NCBI RefSeq assembly: GCF_901482695.1
Contig: NZ_LR590484.1
Span: 2,852,001 to 2,916,000 of the forward strand
Origin: Sphingobacterium thalpophilum
Lineage (GTDB): Bacteria > Bacteroidota > Bacteroidia > Sphingobacteriales > Sphingobacteriaceae
Direction: 5' to 3'
Length of the DNA: 64,000 nucleotides
Made by a program: the position numbers and the translations under genes
Shown here: piece after piece, positions 39,854 through 49,492 of the stretch
Position numbering within the stretch: the stretch's first letter is position 1
How the letters are laid out: each line of letters opens with the position of its first letter
The notes under the pieces: generated by a model
Told to the model about the DNA's origin: nothing
What the model saw: the letters and a program-made list of their open reading frames with translations, nothing else
Database searches by the model: none

Positions 39854-41986
39854 TTAAGACAACAACGTAAAATCTATCTGCCGTTTGTCTAGATCCACTT
39901 TCTTAACGCGGATCTGAACCTCGTCGCCAAGCTGATACTTTTTCTTGCGGCGCTGGCCGATAATCGCATAGTTCTTCTCATCCAACACGTAGAAGTCATC
40001 GGTAATATCACGCAGGCGTACCATACCCTCACATTTATTTTCTTCGATCTCCACATACATACCCCATTCGGTCACACCGGATACGATACCGGTGTATTCG
40101 GTGCCGATCTGGTCCTGTAGATATTCGGCCTGTTTATATTTGATGGATGCCCGCTCTGCTTCCGCCGCCTTTTTCTCCATCTGTGAAGAATGTTCTGCCA
40201 TCTTCTCGTAATGTTCAGCATTGATCTTATTGCCTCCATCGAGATAAAACTGCAGCAACCTGTGTACCATCACATCCGGATACCGGCGGATAGGGGACGT
40301 GAAATGGGTATAATAGTCAAATGCCAGTCCATAATGACTAGACTTCTTGGTCGTATAGATGGCCTTGGCCATCGAACGCACAGCCAGAGAGGTCAGCATA
40401 TTCTGTTCTTTGCTGCCTTCAATCTTTGTCATCAGGGCATTCAGAGATTTTGCTGTTTCCTTATCGGTTCTGATCGATAGTTTGTGACCAAAACGGGCGG
40501 CAAACTGTGAAAATGTGGTCAGTGTCTCTGGATTGGGCACATCATGGAAACGGTAGACAAAAGTCAGCTTGTTTTTGCCCCGTCCTTGCTTGCCGATAAA
40601 TTCGGCCACCTTGCGGTTGGCCAGCAGCATGAAGTCTTCGATCAGCTTATGGGCATCTTTACGGACTTTAGTATATACACCTGTAGGCTTACCGTTCTCA
40701 TCGAGTATAAATTTAACTTCTTCACTTTCAAACGATATAGCGCCATTTTTGAATTTGCGCTCCCGCAGGATATAGGCCAGTTCATTCAGCTTCAGAATCT
40801 CAGCGCTAAAGTCCCCTGATTTTGTTTCAATGACTTCCTGTGCTTCCTCATAGGTAAAGCGCCTGTCGGAATGGATAATGGTACGGCCAAACCATTGATG
40901 GTGCACATTGGCCTTGTCATCCAGCTCAAACACGGCTGAAAAACAGAGCTTGTCTTCATGGGGACGTAGCGAGCATACGCCATTGGATAGCCTTTCAGGC
41001 AGCATCGGAATCACGCGGTCGACCAGATAAACGGAGGTGCCGCGGTCGAAGGCTTCTTTGTCCAGTTCGGTATCCGGCAGTACAAAATGTGAAACGTCAG
41101 CAATATGTACCCCAATTTCATAATTGCCATTTTCCAGCTTCTGGAAAGAGATGGCGTCATCAAAATCCTTGGCGTCTGCAGGGTCAATTGTGAATGTGGT
41201 GACAGGACGGAAATCGCGTCTTTTGGCAATCTCATCCTTGCTGATCGTATCGGATATTTTATTGGCTTCGGCCTCGACTTTTTTCGGAAACTCCAGTGGA
41301 AAACCGAAATCCGCCAGGATGGCATTCATCTCGGTATTGTTCTCGCCCTTGACGCCGAGTACATGCTTCACGGTGCCGACCGGGTTTTTACTGCCGCTAG
41401 GCCAGTCGATGATCGATACGACGACTTTTTCTTTGTCCTTGGCGCCATTCAGGTTGTCCAGCGGGATGAAAATGTCATGTAGCATCTTGCGGTCATCGGC
41501 AATAAAAAATGCGAAATTGTTGGAAATGCTGATCGTTCCGGTAAAGTCCGTTTTGGCCCGCTGAAGAATCTCCACGACTTCACCTTCTTTTTTGCGTCCT
41601 CCTCTTCTTTTCTCAAACGTGTGTACCTTCACGATATCCCCATGCAGGGCCTGTCTTAGCTTGCGGGGCGCAATGTAAATATCGTTCTCAAACTCATCGT
41701 CGGGAATCACGTAGGCGGAGCCGTCCGCCGTCATGTCTACTTTTCCGGTCACATAGACTTTGAGTTGTTTCAGGCTGAATTTGCCACGGTCTACTTCGAT
41801 AAAAAGACCGTTTCGCACATTATCCTGCAAGATGTCGGCAATCGCCGCTTTGGAGTCGCTGTCCGTTAGGTTCAGCTTGGAAGAAACTTGTTTATAGTTG
41901 AGGGGCTTGTTGCCTGATTTCTCGAAAATGTCGATAATCAGCTGGGTCAGCACCTCCTTATAGGGATTCTCTTTCTTTGTTTTCAT
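39854..41986 (-). CDS. rnr: Ribonuclease R
   Basis: A 710-residue 3'-5' exoribonuclease of the RNB family. In order: N-terminal winged helix (residues 5-65), two cold-shock domains (about 75-225), the RNB catalytic domain starting near 260 with FTIDPADAKDFDDAISF that carries the metal-binding aspartates, and the C-terminal S1 domain (YTGIVSGVTEWGMYVEIEEN, residues 625-710). It degrades structured RNA and takes part in RNA quality control. Length is normal. It stands alone. Confidence 0.96.
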   Translation of the reverse strand: MKTKKENPYKEVLTQLIIDIFEKSGNKPLNYKQVSSKLNLTDSDSKAAIADILQDNVRNGLFIEVDRGKFSLKQLKVYVTGKVDMTADGSAYVIPDDEFENDIYIAPRKLRQALHGDIVKVHTFEKRRGGRKKEGEVVEILQRAKTDFTGTISISNNFAFFIADDRKMLHDIFIPLDNLNGAKDKEKVVVSIIDWPSGSKNPVGTVKHVLGVKGENNTEMNAILADFGFPLEFPKKVEAEANKISDTISKDEIAKRRDFRPVTTFTIDPADAKDFDDAISFQKLENGNYEIGVHIADVSHFVLPDTELDKEAFDRGTSVYLVDRVIPMLPERLSNGVCSLRPHEDKLCFSAVFELDDKANVHHQWFGRTIIHSDRRFTYEEAQEVIETKSGDFSAEILKLNELAYILRERKFKNGAISFESEEVKFILDENGKPTGVYTKVRKDAHKLIEDFMLLANRKVAEFIGKQGRGKNKLTFVYRFHDVPNPETLTTFSQFAARFGHKLSIRTDKETAKSLNALMTKIEGSKEQNMLTSLAVRSMAKAIYTTKKSSHYGLAFDYYTHFTSPIRRYPDVMVHRLLQFYLDGGNKINAEHYEKMAEHSSQMEKKAAEAERASIKYKQAEYLQDQIGTEYTGIVSGVTEWGMYVEIEENKCEGMVRLRDITDDFYVLDEKNYAIIGQRRKKKYQLGDEVQIRVKKVDLDKRQIDFTLLS

Positions 41987-42199
41987 TTACTTTATTTTTA
42001 TTCAATGTTCAGCCCTCAGGGCTTATGACAGCGCCAGCGCTGACGGCTTATCGATCCATGACTGCCATGACGGGCCACATACAAGGTACAAAAAAAACAG
42101 CATACAGCACGATAATAGCTGATCTAATCGGCACATCTTTCGATTCCCAACTATAGACAAATCAAGTGAAAAATAGTTTTTGGACGGATAATGTTCGAT

Positions 42200-42628
42200 T
42201 TATTTTTTGCAATGATTGCATACACCAAGTGCGTTTACAGCAATGGCCTCCAGGCTAAAGCCCGCAGGAATCGATACTTTTGGCAGTGTGATATCATCCA
42301 GACAGTACACCGAGTTGCACACGCGGCAGATGAAATGTACATGTTGGTCATGATGGTCATGCTCGGAGCAATCGGTGGAGCACATGGCGTAGGTGGCGGT
42401 ACCATGCAGGTCAAAGATCTTGTGGATAATGCCTTTCTCCTCGAAACTCGCCAGCACGCGGTACAAGGTCACACGGTCGATATCTTTGCCCAATAACTTT
42501 TCCAGTTCAGGCTGGGAGATCGCAGAATCTTTCGTCGAAATAATCTCAAGTACCCTCAGCCTCGGCTGGGTGACTTTCAGATTGTTTCGCTTCAGGATAT
42601 CTGGATATGCTGTGTTGGAATGTTCCAT
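42200..42628 (-). CDS. Fur-family metalloregulator
   Basis: A 142-residue Fur superfamily repressor: winged helix LKVTQPRLRVLEIISTKDSA then LEKLLGKDIDRVTLYRVLAS (DNA-binding, residues 14-65), and a dimer domain with HHDQHVHFICRVCNSVYCLD and final VCNHCKK, giving two CxxC zinc sites. Whether it senses iron, zinc or peroxide cannot be decided; the His-rich EHDHHDQHVHF stretch resembles Zur and Fur-like proteins. It lies 129 bases downstream of tal with its own -7 box. Confidence 0.93.
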   Translation of the reverse strand: MEHSNTAYPDILKRNNLKVTQPRLRVLEIISTKDSAISQPELEKLLGKDIDRVTLYRVLASFEEKGIIHKIFDLHGTATYAMCSTDCSEHDHHDQHVHFICRVCNSVYCLDDITLPKVSIPAGFSLEAIAVNALGVCNHCKK

Positions 42629-42660
42629 GGACTTGTGTTCGTTAAACCTTAGATCACCTA

Positions 42661-42668
42661 CAAAAGTA
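42661..42668 (-). promoter_or_regulatory. -7 box of the fur-family gene
   Basis: TACTTTTG on the minus strand matches TAnnTTTG, 33 bases before the ATG. The -33 element is weak. Confidence 0.5.
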
Positions 42669-42689
42669 CGGAATTTATCGACATAAGAA

Positions 42690-42730
42690 AACCGATAAGG
42701 TTAAGATTATTGTCATCTTCCTTATCGGTT
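42690..42730 (-). terminator. Terminator of the transaldolase gene
   Basis: AACCGATAAGG pairs with CCTTATCGGTT (11 bp), extended by AAGAT/ATCTT inside a 2-base bulge. On the minus strand it is followed by TTTTCTT. Confidence 0.65.
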
Positions 42731-42757
42731 CTGAACCTATAGGGGGCTATAGTATTT

Positions 42758-43417
42758 TTATTTTCCTGCTGCTTTTGCGTGATCAGCCAGGAAGGTTGCC
42801 AGACCACTGTCTGTCAATGGATGCTTCAACAGGGATAAGATCGCTGACAAGGGGCCTGTCATAACATCGGCACCAATTTTGGCACAGCCCAGAATATGTG
42901 CACTATGGCGCACGGAAGCGGCCAGAATCTGTGTAGAGAAGTTGTAGTTGTCATAGATCAGGCGGATGTCTTCGATCAACGCCAGCCCGTCAGTAGAAAT
43001 ATCATCCAGGCGGCCAATAAATGGAGATACATAAGTAGCACCCGCTTTAGCAGCCAATAGTGCCTGACCTGCCGTAAATACCAATGTACAGTTTGTCTTG
43101 ATGCCTTTGCTGCTGAAATATTTAATTGCTTTTACGCCGTCTTTGATCATCGGAACTTTCACTACGATTTTGCTGTCAAGAGCTGCCAACGCTTCGCCTT
43201 CCTTGATCATTTCCTCATAAGTTGTCGAAATAACTTCAGCGCTCACATCGCCATCAACGATCGCACAGATGGCTTTGTAATGGTTGATTACATTTTCGTC
43301 ACCGCTGATACCTTCTTTTGCCATCAAGCTTGGGTTGGTCGTTACGCCGTCTAATACACCTAAGTCCTGGGCTTCCTTGATTTGTTCCAGGTTCGCTGTG
43401 TCAATAAAAAATTTCAT
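42758..43417 (-). CDS. Transaldolase, short FSA-type
   Basis: A 219-residue transaldolase of the short class that includes fructose-6-phosphate aldolase: [35 protein letters not shown] (residues 22-36), the Schiff-base lysine in [15 protein letters not shown] (about 87-101), [27 protein letters not shown] and [19 protein letters not shown]. It works in the pentose phosphate pathway or as aldolase. The gene is single; a -7 box lies 59 bases upstream. Confidence 0.95.
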   Translation of the reverse strand: MKFFIDTANLEQIKEAQDLGVLDGVTTNPSLMAKEGISGDENVINHYKAICAIVDGDVSAEVISTTYEEMIKEGEALAALDSKIVVKVPMIKDGVKAIKYFSSKGIKTNCTLVFTAGQALLAAKAGATYVSPFIGRLDDISTDGLALIEDIRLIYDNYNFSTQILAASVRHSAHILGCAKIGADVMTGPLSAILSLLKHPLTDSGLATFLADHAKAAGK

Positions 43418-43475
43418 TGTATATGTTATTGAATGATAATTATTTGATTATTCTAATGTCGGAATAATTGTATCA

Positions 43476-43483
43476 CAAAGTTA
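43476..43483 (-). promoter_or_regulatory. -7 box of the transaldolase gene
   Basis: TAACTTTG on the minus strand matches TAnnTTTG. It lies back to back with the promoter of the MFS gene at 43508-43538. Confidence 0.5.
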
Positions 43484-43507
43484 TCGATTATATTCCACTA
43501 TTGCACA

Positions 43508-43538
43508 TTGATTTCGACGAATTGCATCATTATTTTTG
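43508..43538 (+). promoter_or_regulatory. Promoter of the MFS transporter gene
   Basis: TTG at 43508-43510, exactly 20 bases, then TATTTTTG at 43531-43538: a perfect Bacteroidota promoter. It lies inside the upstream extension of the transporter frame, which supports the start at 43597. Confidence 0.75.
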
Positions 43539-43596
43539 CAAAGCACAATCTCTTCCCCATATTTTTTGTTATACTTTTATAGTATTATCTTTATAT

Positions 43597-44817
43597 ATGC
43601 AGGTTTTTAGATCTCTCCATTATAGAAACTTCCGTTTACATGTGATTGGACAAGCTATTTCCCTTATGGGAACTTGGATGCAGCGGATAGCGATCAGCTG
43701 GCTGGTGTATGAACTGACTTCCTCGGTATTTTGGCTTGGATTTGTTCAGTTTATTTCCTTGTTGCCTTCTCTGGTGCTGTCTCCTTTTATTGGGAGTTTC
43801 GTCGACAAGCATCCAAAATACAAATTGGTGCTCATGACACAGATCGGCCTGATGATACAGGCGGGAGTGCTGACACTGGTCGTCTACCTGAAATGGGAAA
43901 GTGTGCTGTGGCTGTCTGTTCTTGGGCTGATACAGGGGATTATCAATTCCTTCGATGTCCTTGGCCGGCAGTCCCTCATGATGTATCTTGTCGGCGACCG
44001 CAAAGACCTGCCAAATGCTATTGCGCTCAACTCCACAATTTTCAATGCTGCCCGGATGCTCGGCCCGGCCATTGGTGGTATCTTGCTCAGCACCTATGGT
44101 GAGCTGGTCTGTTTCGCGCTGAATTTCATTAGTTTTGTGCCGGTCATTATTACCCTGCTGATGATGCGCGTAGACGAAACGCATGTTCAGCTGAGCAAGG
44201 GAAGCAACTGGGAGGGACTGGTGGAAGGGTTCCGTTATCTGAAACGTTCACCTCATATCTCGTCGCTGATTATTATCATGACATTTTCCAGCCTGATTGT
44301 AATTCCCTATACGTCGCTTTTACCGGCAATTGCCAAAGAAATGTTCCTCGGCGACGAACGGACCTTCTCCTGGTTTGAAAGTGCGGCCGGTCTGGGAGCT
44401 ATGATTGGTGCATTCAACATGGCGCGGTTAAAGTCGGGAACCAACCTTCGCTATCAGGTGATGGGGGCTGCCGCACTCATGGGGCTTGCATTGCTCTTTC
44501 TGGCACATTCCAGCATGCTGCAGATGGCCCTGGTCTATGTGATGCTGGTTTCCTTTGCCATGATGATGCAAAATTCCAGTATCAATACCTATATTCAGAC
44601 ACATGCTATTCCAATATATCGGGCGCGGGCTATTTCCTACTATGTAATGGCTTTTCAGGGTATCTTTCCGATCGGAACACTGCTGATCGGTTCGCTGGCC
44701 AGCTACTGTGGGTTGCGCACCACACTCTATGTCATGGGCGGACTGGGTATATTGATCGCTGTACTGTATTATACCTATCTTCGGTTGCGTATTCACCAAA
44801 GATTGTTCAGATTTTAG
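43597..44817 (+). CDS. MFS transporter (EntS/DUF894-like)
   Basis: A 406-residue, about 12-helix transporter of the MFS group related to enterobactin exporters and MFS_3. Features: N-terminus SLHYRNFRLHVIGQAISLMG, then TWMQRIAISWLVYELTSSVF, LSPFIGSFVDKHPKYKLVLM (the A-like loop), and IQGIINSFDVLGRQSLMMYL. The substrate is unknown. I chose ATG 43597; the earlier in-frame ATG at 43468 would place the promoter inside the gene. It converges with the retropepsin-like gene, 10 bases apart. Confidence 0.9.
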   Translation: MQVFRSLHYRNFRLHVIGQAISLMGTWMQRIAISWLVYELTSSVFWLGFVQFISLLPSLVLSPFIGSFVDKHPKYKLVLMTQIGLMIQAGVLTLVVYLKWESVLWLSVLGLIQGIINSFDVLGRQSLMMYLVGDRKDLPNAIALNSTIFNAARMLGPAIGGILLSTYGELVCFALNFISFVPVIITLLMMRVDETHVQLSKGSNWEGLVEGFRYLKRSPHISSLIIIMTFSSLIVIPYTSLLPAIAKEMFLGDERTFSWFESAAGLGAMIGAFNMARLKSGTNLRYQVMGAAALMGLALLFLAHSSMLQMALVYVMLVSFAMMMQNSSINTYIQTHAIPIYRARAISYYVMAFQGIFPIGTLLIGSLASYCGLRTTLYVMGGLGILIAVLYYTYLRLRIHQRLFRF

Positions 44818-44827
44818 TGTCGATGGC

Positions 44828-45271
44828 CTATTTACGCCTGACTTTTCGGTCCCTGAGCTTCAGTGTCTGCTTCGCATAGTCTATAACAGCACCATAGCTG
44901 GCAAAAATATCGCCGCCAAGCACACCGATCACTGGCTCCAGATCCATCTGCTGATAAGCGTAGTTGATGGAACTGAGATCCAGCACGGCCGCCCGGAGAT
45001 GGCTGATCCGCCAGCCGCCAATAGTCAGGCTGGGAATATCCATATTAAAGCTTTCCATTGAGTTGGTGCCGAGTCCTGTGGATAGGGTTTCGGACGGTTC
45101 TAACAGTAGCTGATCTTCCAGAAGATGTCCCAGCTGGGTTTTGTCAAACACAGTTTTCGAAGCACCTGTATCGATGACCATTTTGAATGTGCGCTCGTAT
45201 AGTGTAACGTCAACTAAAATATGTGTTCCTTGTCCCTGAAGATCCAAGATTTGAAATGGTACTGTCGTCAT
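44828..45271 (-). CDS. Retropepsin-like aspartic protease
   Basis: A 147-residue protein with the active-site motif MVIDTGASKTVFD (about residues 31-43) of clan AA aspartic proteases, followed by LEPSETLSTGLGTNSMESFN and the second typical block PVIGVLGGDIFASYGAVIDY, with hydrophobic-hydrophobic-Gly. Like retroviral protease, it would act as a homodimer. No signal peptide is seen, so it is cytoplasmic. Substrates are unknown. Confidence 0.88.
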   Translation of the reverse strand: MTTVPFQILDLQGQGTHILVDVTLYERTFKMVIDTGASKTVFDKTQLGHLLEDQLLLEPSETLSTGLGTNSMESFNMDIPSLTIGGWRISHLRAAVLDLSSINYAYQQMDLEPVIGVLGGDIFASYGAVIDYAKQTLKLRDRKVRRK

Positions 45272-45353
45272 AAGCTCAAAGATAAAAAATTAAGCCTTCC
45301 GAAAGCGGATTATTTTAAAATGTCAGCTTCATGATTCGCCATAAAGACTGTAG

Positions 45354-45387
45354 CAAAAAAAGGCGGTTATTAAGTCAATAACCGCCT
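45354..45387 (-). terminator. Terminator of mdh
   Basis: AGGCGGTTATT pairs with AATAACCGCCT (11 bp) around GACTT; on the minus strand it is followed by seven T. Confidence 0.9.
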
Positions 45388-45408
45388 CTCGGAAAGAAAA
45401 AAGTCTTA

Positions 45409-46347
45409 TTATAACGCGTTTATCTCCCTGAGTACATTATTCATTGCGCGTACGGCATCTGCACTTTTGCTGAACTTTTCTTTGTCTTCCTGATCCAGCT
45501 GCAGCGGAATAATTCGGTCCCAGCCTTTTTTATTAATGATGACAGGTACACCAAGGGTAATATCTTCCTGCCCAAACTCACCTTCTAAATAAACGGAGGC
45601 AGTATATAGCTTATTCTGGTCACGCACGATACTTTCCACGACTGCTGCGGTAGCCGCTCCGGGAGCATACCATGCCGACGTACCGATCAGGCTCGTCAAG
45701 GTCGCACCACCTACCATCGTTTTTTGTACAATCTCCTGCTGCTCCTCGGTAGACAGAAAATTGGTGACAGGGATGCTGTTCCACGTGGAGTGCTTGATGA
45801 GCGGGATCATCGTCGTATCTCCATGACCACCAATCACGATGGCGTTGAGATCGGCGGCCGAAGCATTCAGCTTTTCACTCAGTTGATATTTGAAACGCGC
45901 AGAATCCAGTGTGCCGCCCATTCCGATAATCCTGTTTTTGGGTAAGCCGCTCGATTTGAGTGCTAGATAGGTCATGGTATCCATTGGATTAGAAACAATG
46001 ACAATAATGATGTCGGGCGAATGTTTGACCAGATTCTCTACTACCGATTTGACAATATTGGCATTTGTCCCGATCAATTCCTCGCGAGTCATTCCCGGTT
46101 TGCGGGGGATGCCCGAAGTAATGACAGCTACAGTAGAGCCTGCAGTGGACAGATAGTCATTGGTCACGCCTTTGATTTTGGATTCAAAACCCAACAAGGC
46201 GGCAGTTTGCGCCATATCTTGCGCCTTGCCTTCGGCAAATCCTTCCTTAATATCCAACAATACAATCTCTTCTGCGACATTTCGACGGATTAAATTGTCT
46301 GCTGTAGTTGCTCCTACAGCTCCGGCTCCAACAATGGTTACTTTCAT
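45409..46347 (-). CDS. mdh: Malate dehydrogenase
   Basis: A 312-residue NAD-dependent malate dehydrogenase of the LDH-like type. Seen: nucleotide-binding VTIVGAGAVGATTADNL with GxGxxG, substrate-binding GIPRKPGMTREEL (residues 78-90), NPMDTMTYLALKSSGLPKNR, and the catalytic His in IVIGGHGDTTMIPL (about 170-183). It interconverts malate and oxaloacetate in the TCA cycle. Single gene with a strong terminator. Confidence 0.95.
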   Translation of the reverse strand: MKVTIVGAGAVGATTADNLIRRNVAEEIVLLDIKEGFAEGKAQDMAQTAALLGFESKIKGVTNDYLSTAGSTVAVITSGIPRKPGMTREELIGTNANIVKSVVENLVKHSPDIIIVIVSNPMDTMTYLALKSSGLPKNRIIGMGGTLDSARFKYQLSEKLNASAADLNAIVIGGHGDTTMIPLIKHSTWNSIPVTNFLSTEEQQEIVQKTMVGGATLTSLIGTSAWYAPGAATAAVVESIVRDQNKLYTASVYLEGEFGQEDITLGVPVIINKKGWDRIIPLQLDQEDKEKFSKSADAVRAMNNVLREINAL

Positions 46348-46515
46348 ATGTCAATTATTTGTGTTCATGGTCATATGGAATATCCAGCCCACTTTCACTA
46401 CTGTTTGTCCTCGCTAAGAATGGATATTTCATGAGCATTTATGTGGATTAGTAAATAATGCTTGAATTTAACGAATTATTGTCAGTATACCAATCTATTT
46501 CAGACCTGTTTTTTG

Positions 46516-46986
46516 CTATTCTCCCGGAACTTCGATTTCAATTGTTCCTTCTTCCACAGAAAGAATGTTTTTTCCCTTCAAAGTACCGGCCTTATTCAGG
46601 CTTTCGAAGAATCCTTCTGTCGTCCCCGTATGATTTACTGTGATCATGGATTTGCCTTTCTTAAATTTTAGGTTAGCGTTTTTCACCTCTTTGCAGGATT
46701 TTATAGCCTCTTTAAATTGATTTACAGCATCGTATGAAGCCGGTCCCTGCACATGTATCGTGGTGGTTGGTGGAAGAGCGTTCTCCGCCTCATCTTTATT
46801 TTTTTTCTTAAATAGTCCCCCAATTGTCTTAAGGGTTTTGCCAGCTTTGTTTACTGTTTCTGCAGCTCCTTCTGCAGTGTTTAGCGCATGGTCTACTTTC
46901 GATTGCGCAAGGGCGCTTTGGCTTGTCATCAGTATGGCGAATACAAATCCAAACAATCCAGCCATCTTCATCATTGGTGATTTCAT
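46516..46986 (-). CDS. Secreted protein, unknown function
   Basis: A 156-residue exported protein: signal MAGLFGFVFAILMTSQSALA, then a helical stretch (LNTAEGAAETVNKAGKTLKT), a Lys-rich turn (GGLFKKKNKDEAENA), and an alpha/beta domain (PPTTTIHVQGPASYDAVNQF, KNANLKFKKGKSMITVNHTG) of the fold type beta-alpha-beta. I do not recognise a family. Regulatory site C lies 49-111 bases upstream, linking it to the AraC-type genes near 20-23 kb. Confidence 0.7.
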   Translation of the reverse strand: MKSPMMKMAGLFGFVFAILMTSQSALAQSKVDHALNTAEGAAETVNKAGKTLKTIGGLFKKKNKDEAENALPPTTTIHVQGPASYDAVNQFKEAIKSCKEVKNANLKFKKGKSMITVNHTGTTEGFFESLNKAGTLKGKNILSVEEGTIEIEVPGE

Positions 46987-47034
46987 CTTTTCAAATTTTA
47001 ATCGTTCTCAACTATTTAGTTATCTTGTTGAGCT

Positions 47035-47097
47035 TAAAGTTAGGCAGACGAACAGCCTGATGCGCCCCATCTTATAAGGCGATACCCTTTTTGTAAA
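47035..47097 (-). promoter_or_regulatory. Shared operator/promoter site C
   Basis: On the minus strand: TTACAAAAAGGGTATC, then CTTATAAG (47071-47078), ATGGGGCG, and exactly 28 bases after CTTATAAG the -7-like TAACTTTA (47035-47042). The leader to the ATG at 46986 is about 45 bases. Confidence 0.6.
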
Positions 47098-47185
47098 CGA
47101 TTAATAAAGAATAGATTATGCTGATTGTTTCCGTAAACGTTAACCTGCCGAAGGCCCTGCTATCAACCTGCTATCCCCATCCGGA

Positions 47186-49492
47186 TTAGAATGGATAACC
47201 GATAGCGAGGTTGAACATCAGGTTGTCTTTGCGCCAGCGCGAACTGCCGAAGTCGATATCCTTGAATACCCAGCGTTCGCCTTTGGGCAGGTAAGGAATA
47301 CGGAACGGAATGGAAAAATCAGTCCGTATGATCAAGAAGGTGAAGTCGAAACGCAAGCCGGCACCGCCTCCTACGGCAAGTTCATTCAGAAAGTTTTTAC
47401 TGAATTTACCTCCGGGTTTATTTGGATCTTCCCGTTGCAACCATACGTTACCGGCATCTATAAAGGCTGCCCAATGTACAAAACCGGCCAGCTTGGCCCG
47501 GTATTCGGTATTGAGCTCCAGCTTGATATCCCCGGTCTGGTCAGCATAGAATAAGCCATTGCTGAGCTTTTCAGGAGCAACTGTACCGGGGCCTATAGCA
47601 CGTGCACCAAAGGCGCGAATACTGTTCGGGCCACCCACATAATATTGTTTTAGGTAGGGGAGGGACCGCGAATTGCCATACGAATAGCTCAGGCCAAGCG
47701 CAACCCGGGATGCCAGCTGCGAGTTTTCTGACAATTTTAGGTAATGCCGCCCATCCCCGCTGATTTTAATGTACTGGGAGAAGTAGGCGTCAAATAATTT
47801 GAATGTTTTACCTTTGTTGAAATCAGCTCCTTTGATCAGACCAAGTACGTTGCCCGAAAGATCGAGGTTTCCCTTGAAGTAAAAGGTATTCTTCAAATGC
47901 TGTTTCATCGTATTCTGGAACGTAAAGTTGTAGTTCGGACCGATGGTAAACTGCGGCTCAATCGCGTGGCGCAATGCTGGGATCGTATCCATCTGCTTCT
48001 GATAGCTTTCGGAAGTCCCTTTGGGCTGTGTATAAGTGACTTCAAATAAAGCAAGATCATGCTGCTTTTCTTCCGATTCTTGCCAGATATAGCCGTAATC
48101 CAGGGCAATTGAATTAAGGGTGTACGCCTTGCGACGGTTTAGAAATTCATACCGGCCCTTGATGTAGGTTTTTGGAATGAAACGGCGTGAAGGATTGATG
48201 CTTCCAAATGGGCTGAGGATCCGTGGAAAGGTCAGTGTCGCTTCTGCTCCATAGCGGTAGTAGCTGGAATTGAGATCTGCATTTCCACCGGTCTGTGTCT
48301 CATAACCGCCAAAGACGTTAAAGCTCAGCTGTTCGGCCCCCTTGAATGCATTACGTAATGTCCAGTTGACATTAACTTCTGTTCCATTATACACGGAGGC
48401 CATTTTACCCAGTAACTCGACCCGAAGTGATTTCTTGGGCAACGGTGTTAGATAATAATAGACATCCAGCGCATTGGGCACTTCTTTGCTGTCCACAAAA
48501 TTGTTTTTGACAAACTTCCAGCTGTTCAGGTTGACCAGATGGCTGATGGTCTGGTTGTGTGCATTACGATTGTAGATGTCACCGGGACGGAAGAAGATAT
48601 GCTTGGCGATAACCGGCCTACGGTAAGTGTGTCTACGGTCGATAAAATAATAACTGCTATCGTACAGTTCGGCGTTGCGTGTTGAGCGTTGATAGCCCGC
48701 GCTTGTCTCCGTATAGTTAGGAAAGATGTAGATTTTATTGATCTTAGACGGAACCTTGGCCTGAGCAGGTGTCTCTTTTTTGACCGTTACATACATGTCG
48801 ACCCTGTTGTTGCGGTGTGAACTGTCTACCTGCACAAGGATGTAATCCGGACTAAAGTAATAGTATCCCTTATTTTTAAGGTCATTGTCTATGCGGTCAC
48901 GCTCATTCAGGATGACATCCAAGCTATAGTTTTTTCCAACCTGAAGCAGGCTTTTGTCCGCAGACGAACGGATATCTCTGCCCAGCTGGGTCGTGCTGTC
49001 AACGTCAAACTTGACCGATCTAATGCGGTAGATCAGATTGGGCGTGGCGGTATAATTGATCGTCGCCTTCTTTGCCTCTACCAAGGTATCGGATTTTACT
49101 TCAGCATTGAAAAAACCAATATTCTCAAGTCTGTTGCGCAGCAGGTTTTCATTGTATTCGCGGTTAACGTCACTCAGCAGAACGGGTTCCTCACCGATCT
49201 TCTTGAGAAACTTTTTGATAACGTTGTTACCCACGGAGTCACCAGCCATATTATTAAAATAAAGCTTGAAAGGGATTCCGGCAAGGCGTTTATTAGGCTT
49301 GGGTAACAGTGCGGACTCCAGATGTGTTGAAAGCCGCTCTTTATTTTCTTTGGAAATGGTATCTGAATCGATGATGACATTTCCTTTGACATATAAACTT
49401 TGGCCTTCTTTCAGATTCTTGGTCGAAGAGCAGGAGGCGATCAGTGCCGTCAATGACAATAGGCCAATAGTAAATTTCAGTTTAGCTCGCAT
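47186..49492 (-). CDS. tamL: TamL: lipidated BamA/TamA-like outer-membrane protein
   Basis: A 768-residue outer-membrane protein of the Omp85 family. Signal LLSLTALIASCSSTKNL has a lipobox with Cys at about residue 21, which marks the Bacteroidota TamA variant TamL. POTRA domains follow (about 30-330, e.g. RNRLENIGFFNAEVKSD), then the barrel with the Omp85 blocks PYLKQYYVGGPNSIRAFGAR and LELNTEYRAKLAGFVHWAAF, ending in LMFNLAIGYPF. I take ATG 49492, which starts the signal peptide; 49516 adds eight residues. Its 5' end overlaps the end of tamB by 11 bases or more, so they are coupled. Role: outer-membrane biogenesis. Confidence 0.92.
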   Translation of the reverse strand: MRAKLKFTIGLLSLTALIASCSSTKNLKEGQSLYVKGNVIIDSDTISKENKERLSTHLESALLPKPNKRLAGIPFKLYFNNMAGDSVGNNVIKKFLKKIGEEPVLLSDVNREYNENLLRNRLENIGFFNAEVKSDTLVEAKKATINYTATPNLIYRIRSVKFDVDSTTQLGRDIRSSADKSLLQVGKNYSLDVILNERDRIDNDLKNKGYYYFSPDYILVQVDSSHRNNRVDMYVTVKKETPAQAKVPSKINKIYIFPNYTETSAGYQRSTRNAELYDSSYYFIDRRHTYRRPVIAKHIFFRPGDIYNRNAHNQTISHLVNLNSWKFVKNNFVDSKEVPNALDVYYYLTPLPKKSLRVELLGKMASVYNGTEVNVNWTLRNAFKGAEQLSFNVFGGYETQTGGNADLNSSYYRYGAEATLTFPRILSPFGSINPSRRFIPKTYIKGRYEFLNRRKAYTLNSIALDYGYIWQESEEKQHDLALFEVTYTQPKGTSESYQKQMDTIPALRHAIEPQFTIGPNYNFTFQNTMKQHLKNTFYFKGNLDLSGNVLGLIKGADFNKGKTFKLFDAYFSQYIKISGDGRHYLKLSENSQLASRVALGLSYSYGNSRSLPYLKQYYVGGPNSIRAFGARAIGPGTVAPEKLSNGLFYADQTGDIKLELNTEYRAKLAGFVHWAAFIDAGNVWLQREDPNKPGGKFSKNFLNELAVGGGAGLRFDFTFLIIRTDFSIPFRIPYLPKGERWVFKDIDFGSSRWRKDNLMFNLAIGYPF

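Noticed and set aside
41105..41564. Two long plus-strand frames opposite rnr
   Set aside because: They are shadows of the RNase R coding sequence, as is every other long frame opposite fusA, valS and tamB.
43468..43596. N-terminal extension of the MFS transporter
   Set aside because: The extension holds a perfect promoter (43508-43538) and lacks family similarity; conserved text starts at MQVFRSLHYRNF.
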